Source of the DNA: an uncultured Ruminococcus sp.
GTDB taxonomy: Bacteria; Bacillota; Clostridia; Oscillospirales; Ruminococcaceae
DNA: 22,190 nt
Direction: 5' to 3'
Assembly: GCA_900550695.1 (NCBI GenBank)
Contig: URTF01000034.1
Span: 1-22,190 of the forward strand
Shown here: positions 22,065 through 22,190 of the stretch, in pieces
Numbering within the stretch: the stretch's first letter is position 1
How the letters are laid out: every line of letters starts with the position of its first letter
Notes under the pieces: model-generated
Told to the model about the DNA's origin: nothing
Seen by the model: the letters and a program-made list of their open reading frames with translations, nothing else
Databases searched by the model: none
Program-made: the position numbers and the translations under genes

Positions 22065-22190
22065 TTTTATTGGTGTTTAGTATTAACCTCTAAAAGAAGA
22101 ACCACCATTCATATCCCGTCGGTGCTAAACGCTCATCGCTTTGCTCCTCACGTTTATTTGCCGAGGATAGTTGTTCCGAACATAAAGAAT
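22065..22190. mobile_element. possible end of an inserted mobile element
   Basis: The stretch from about 22060 has small palindromes (TTTAG 22076-22080 with CTAAA 22090-22094; GTTTAG 22075-22080 with CTAAAC 22125-22130). On the minus strand a frame is open from the window edge to a stop at 22092-22090 and ends LAPTGYEWWFFF. This resembles the right end of an IS200/IS605-type element with the end of a TnpB-like gene, but the piece is too short to be sure. Confidence 0.3.

Overview
The window looks like chromosomal DNA of a gut or rumen Clostridia bacterium, most likely a Ruminococcus-like member of the Oscillospiraceae. The reasons are strong Shine-Dalgarno sequences, sigma-A-type promoters with 17-nt spacers, a low-to-middling G+C content, a double-ASKHA CoA-dehydratase activase, sigma factor/DUF4367 anti-sigma pairs and [NS]PxTG-type sorting signals. 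This is inferred from style and gene families; there is no rRNA or other direct marker.

Layout. (1) 81-5947, plus strand: promoter, an uncharacterised protein with a four-cysteine zinc-ribbon-like motif, a second unknown protein coupled by ATGA, shikimate kinase (aroK), and a 979-aa 2-hydroxyacyl-CoA dehydratase activase-type protein. (2) 5947-6130: heptamer repeat array, dyad repeat and a strong two-sided terminator. (3) 6138-10362, minus strand: a secreted leucine-rich-repeat protein with its own promoter, then a four-gene operon with overlapping stops and starts (DUF2975 membrane protein, small 4-TM protein, YozG-like HTH regulator, DUF4153/DUF4173-like membrane protein). (4) 10475-11193, plus: 5'-deoxynucleotidase YfbR with a perfect inverted repeat across its promoter, then a heptamer array and terminator. 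(5) 11194-15812, plus, A+T-rich: sigma factor, DUF4367-type anti-sigma factor, small secreted beta-sandwich-like protein, secreted papain-like (NWCWAAC) protease, sortase-type surface protein and a small membrane-anchored protein. This looks like a self-contained surface or secretion module. (6) 15813-16555: no convincing protein gene, but a pair of 28-bp repeats, a candidate structured RNA with its own terminator, two more heptamer arrays and a second dyad repeat. (7) 16556-19769, plus: promoter, FAD-dependent dehydrogenase (COG2509 type), HAD hydrolase and mnmA, tightly packed. (8) 19825-22064, plus: flavin-reductase-like protein, membrane-anchored alpha/beta hydrolase, and a metal-chelate/cobalamin-type substrate-binding lipoprotein. 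The next gene starts in the expected coupled way but stops after 12 codons, probably because a mobile element entered there.

The main points of interest are the sigma/anti-sigma/secreted protease island bracketed by related heptamer arrays, the candidate structured RNA at 16106-16322, a recurrent ATKCGKA heptamer repeat that comes in two sequence flavours, and two promoters carrying perfect inverted repeats near the -10 region.
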